In this document: positions 30,334 to 32,470 of the stretch, piece after piece
Layout of the letters: every line of letters starts with the position of its first letter
Position numbering within the stretch: the first letter of the stretch is position 1
Source of the DNA: Verrucomicrobiota bacterium
GTDB lineage: Bacteria > Verrucomicrobiota > Verrucomicrobiia > Verrucomicrobiales > Akkermansiaceae
DNA length: 32,470 bases
Assembly (NCBI GenBank): GCA_026397725.1
Contig: JAPLUI010000316.1
Location: 1 to 32,470, forward strand
Direction of reading: 5' to 3'
Notes under the pieces: model-generated
Told to the model about the DNA's origin: nothing
Database searches by the model: none
What the model saw: the letters and a program-made list of their open reading frames with translations, nothing else
Program-made: the position numbers and the translations under genes

Positions 30334-32277
30334 TCAGCTTCTCCCCATCCCGAAGCGACGTTCGAGTTCCCTGATTCCGAACTCACTGAGGGTCGGTCGC
30401 CCGTCCGGGGTGCAATAGGGCAGCTCGCAGGCGAACAACTCCGCCAACAACAATTCGACTTCCGCAAGCTTTGGGGACACCAGTGACGCGGCCCGTTTCG
30501 CCATCAGGCGAGCCATCCGTTCAAACGCGAAGCGGGCTCCCGGCACCGAGTCATGCAGCAGTTGATCCATCAGCGCCCCCAGAAACGGGCGCGGATCATC
30601 GACCGGCAGGCAGGTGGGCAGGCACCGCACCTGCAAGGTGTTGCCGCCGAACGCCTCCACCTCGAGGCCCGCCTCCGCCAACGCCATCCGCTCCCGCAAT
30701 ACCAGATCCAAATCCCGCGGATCCAACTCCAGCAACACCGGCACCAGCAAACACTGCGTCTCAAGCAGGCCGGCATGCTGCCGCAACAGTTGCTCATAGA
30801 GAATCCTTTCCTTCGCCGCCTTCGGATCGAAGATGACCAAGCCGTCCTCACTCTCCATCACCACAAAGCGATGGTGCAGCAGACCCATGACCCGGAAATC
30901 CGGACGCCGCTCAAGCATGGGGATGGGTTCCTCCGCTGGCACGAAAACCGCTTCCGCCTCCACTGCCGGGCCACCCGGCTGTCCCGGCTGTCCCGGCTGC
31001 CCCGGTTGTCCCGGTTGTCCCGGTTGTCCCGGTTGTCCCGGTTGTCCCGGTTGTCCCGGTTGTCCCGGTTGTCCCGGTTGTCCCGGCTGTACCGGCAGCC
31101 CCGGTTGTCCCGGCTGTACCGGCAGCCCTGCCTGCACCGGCCTGCCTTGAAGCGGCTGGTGTTGGTCGTCGCTGGATTCTCCAGTGCCCGGAGGTCCCGG
31201 CGCCACCTGGGCCTGTAGCGACGGTCGGTGCTCGTTGCCAGTCAGGGGCCCACGCACAGGCTCAGGCTGTGAGACCGGCCGTGGGGTCGGCGGACGCAAC
31301 CCGGCAAGCACGGCTGCCAGAATCGTGTCCCGCACCTCAAGGGGACGGTGAAACCGCACCTCGCGTTTCGCGGGATGGACGTTCACATCCACCAAGGCTG
31401 GCTCCAGCTCGATCCACAACCAGGCCGCAGGAAACATCCCTTCGGCCAGCGCTCCCCGGAAACCCTCGGCCAAGGCCCTTGAAATCACCGCATCCTCCAC
31501 CGGTCGGCCGTTCAGGAACACGAATTGATGGCGCCGCCCCTTGCGGGCATGGGCTGCGGGAAGCACCAAGCCCTCCACCACCATGCCGTTGCCGTGGGAG
31601 CCCGGCAGGGTGATCAATTCCCGAGCAAGCTCCGGCCCGAGAAGCTGCCTCACCCGGTCCACCGCCCGCACCACCGGTGCCAAATCAAACACCTCGCGGT
31701 CGTCCCGCCGCAAGCGGAAGCGGATGTTAGGCGCGGCCAGCGCCAGCAGGCGCAGTTGATGCTCCACATGCGCCGCTTCGGTTGATTCCGCCCGCATGAA
31801 CTTCCGGCGGGCCGGCATGTTGAAGAACAGCGCCTTCGCTTCTATCATCGTTCCCGGAGCGCAGCCGGCCTCCCGCACGTCACGCAGTTTCCCGCCTTCC
31901 ACCAGAATTTCCGTCCCTGCCACCGCGTCTGCCTCCCGCGTGACCATCCGGAATCTCGAGACACTGGCAATGCTCGGCACCGCCTCACCGCGAAACCCCA
32001 AGGTCCGGATCGCCGCCAAATCCCCTGCCGTGCGCAACTTGCTCGTCGCGTGCCGTTCCAGCGCAAGCAAGGCATCTTCGCGCGACATCCCGCAGCCGTC
32101 ATCACTCACGCGGATCAATGCCGACCCGCCCCGATCCACGTCCACGCGGATCTCGCCAGCCCCGGCATCAATGCTGTTCTCCACCAACTCCTTCACCACT
32201 GAGGCAGGGCGTTCCACCACCTCTCCGGCCGCCACCTGGCTGGCCAGTATCTCTGAGAGCACTCGAATCTTCGGCAT
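30334..32277 (-). CDS. mutL: DNA mismatch-repair protein MutL with collagen-like linker
   Basis: This 647-residue protein has an N-terminal GHKL ATPase (residues 1-330) with QVAAGEVVERPASVVKELVENS, DDGCGM, GFRGEAVPSI and the DNA-binding NVHPAKREVRF. MutL links mismatch recognition by MutS to strand processing. Residues about 380-434 form a Gly-Gln-Pro repeat linker. The C-terminal dimerisation domain shows FDPKAAKERILYE (Asp484) where endonuclease MutL has DQHA..E....E, and CTPDGRP (about 622) where endonuclease types have CPHGRP. The metal ligands His are thus lost. It may be a nuclease-dead or altered form. The ATG at 32277 begins at MPKIRVLSEI; five extra codons lie upstream. Confidence 0.95.
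   Translation of the reverse strand: MPKIRVLSEILASQVAAGEVVERPASVVKELVENSIDAGAGEIRVDVDRGGSALIRVSDDGCGMSREDALLALERHATSKLRTAGDLAAIRTLGFRGEAVPSIASVSRFRMVTREADAVAGTEILVEGGKLRDVREAGCAPGTMIEAKALFFNMPARRKFMRAESTEAAHVEHQLRLLALAAPNIRFRLRRDDREVFDLAPVVRAVDRVRQLLGPELARELITLPGSHGNGMVVEGLVLPAAHARKGRRHQFVFLNGRPVEDAVISRALAEGFRGALAEGMFPAAWLWIELEPALVDVNVHPAKREVRFHRPLEVRDTILAAVLAGLRPPTPRPVSQPEPVRGPLTGNEHRPSLQAQVAPGPPGTGESSDDQHQPLQGRPVQAGLPVQPGQPGLPVQPGQPGQPGQPGQPGQPGQPGQPGQPGQPGQPGQPGQPGGPAVEAEAVFVPAEEPIPMLERRPDFRVMGLLHHRFVVMESEDGLVIFDPKAAKERILYEQLLRQHAGLLETQCLLVPVLLELDPRDLDLVLRERMALAEAGLEVEAFGGNTLQVRCLPTCLPVDDPRPFLGALMDQLLHDSVPGARFAFERMARLMAKRAASLVSPKLAEVELLLAELFACELPYCTPDGRPTLSEFGIRELERRFGMGRS
30976..31083. 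repeat. 9-bp tandem repeat, 12 units, inside mutL
   Basis: CGGTTGTCC (coding strand GGACAACCG) is repeated 12 times without gaps, three of the units carrying single third-position changes. Each unit encodes Gly-Gln-Pro. Further imperfect units up to about 31137 encode Leu-Pro-Val-Gln-Pro-Gly variants. Being 9 bp long, gain or loss of a unit keeps the frame. Confidence 0.97.
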
Positions 32278-32340
32278 CGCCCCACCATCCATATCCTTCC
32301 CCGCCGCTTTTCCAACCCCAATCCATCAGCATGTCGGCGA

Positions 32341-32412
32341 CGGTTCAAAACTAGATTTTTTGCCGGAGCAAAACTAGACAGATTTCAACGTGAAATGGCC
32401 GAGAATCGGGGG
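32341..32412. mobile_element. Possible end of an insertion sequence
   Basis: CAAAACTAGA occurs at 32346-32355 and again at 32369-32378, followed by CAGATTTCAACG and GGGGGCCAGATTAAC. Repeated AAACTAGACAGATTT-like words recall the terminal repeats of IS21-family elements, but the inner part lies outside the window. The stretch is AT-richer than mutL beside it. Confidence 0.3.
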
Positions 32413-32430
32413 CCAGATTAACTTTGGTGA

Positions 32431-32470
32431 ATGATCGAGCACCCAGAGCTTGCGAAACGGGTGGAAAAGC
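32431..32470 (+). CDS. Possible start of a gene running off the window edge
   Basis: An ATG at 32431 opens a frame reading MIEHPELAKRVEK to the end of the window. It has no upstream Shine-Dalgarno. It might be the first gene of the putative insertion sequence. With 13 codons it cannot be identified. Confidence 0.25.
   Translation, partial: MIEHPELAKRVEK

Noticed and set aside
30553..31218. Plus-strand frame with RLSRLSR repeats
   Set aside because: Antisense translation of the mutL tandem repeat.

Overview
The window looks like a chromosomal stretch from a high-GC Gram-negative bacterium, most likely of the Verrucomicrobiota (PVC group). This rests on content: several sulfatase and formylglycine-enzyme genes, an ECF sigma / putative anti-sigma / PDZ trio, a CT398-type zinc-ribbon protein next to mutL, and an almost complete lack of Shine-Dalgarno sequences before start codons. 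No phylogenetic test was possible here.

Left part (1-4.6 kb) is accessory DNA. It holds a truncated phage-type ATP-dependent DNA ligase, a 788-residue DUF4236-FtsK fusion, two translationally coupled small phage-like genes and one unrecognised small gene. Between them lie related, non-coding repeats that share a core reading TTGGCATGCGGATTG. Full copies are at 264-399, 814-951 and 3561-3660. A partial copy is near 4201 and a degenerate one near 24.8 kb. A further full copy at 25137-25236 lies directly behind the stop codon of a tyrosine recombinase. Several of the minus-strand genes end within about 20 bp of such a repeat, which gives a cassette-like layout.

Central part (4.6-24.8 kb) is one long run of minus-strand genes, mostly for exported or membrane proteins. 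In decreasing coordinate order, which is transcription order, these are a three-gene two-component locus (membrane PAS sensor kinase, FixJ-like regulator, stand-alone receiver), a duplicated-domain lipoprotein, a CTAGR-type sulfatase, an NHL-propeller protein, an exported formylglycine-generating-enzyme-like protein, an L,D-transpeptidase, a SnoaL-like protein, a low-complexity secreted protein, a small membrane protein, a large CSPTR-type arylsulfatase, two beta-barrel proteins flanking a class 3 lipase, and a translationally overlapping set of DUF4239 membrane protein, potassium channel and lipoprotein esterase. The set suggests cell-surface hydrolysis of sulfate and carboxyl esters under two-component control. 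Four related GC-rich hairpins follow the stops of four of these genes. Many start codons are preceded by an AACCAACC-like leader.

Right part (24.8-32.5 kb) begins with the tyrosine recombinase, which sits beside tRNA-Lys(CTT). The recombinase-tRNA arrangement is typical of an island boundary, with the island extending left. To the right is apparently core DNA: the sigma / anti-sigma / PDZ trio, the zinc-ribbon protein, and a convergent mutL that carries a 12-unit, 9-bp repeat encoding a collagen-like Gly-Gln-Pro linker. The last 130 bases may be the edge of an insertion sequence.

The strongest candidates for something undescribed are the repeat-bounded cassette-like modules, the DUF4236-FtsK fusion, the exported FGE-like protein that lacks its second active-site cysteine, and the slippage-prone collagen-like tract in mutL.
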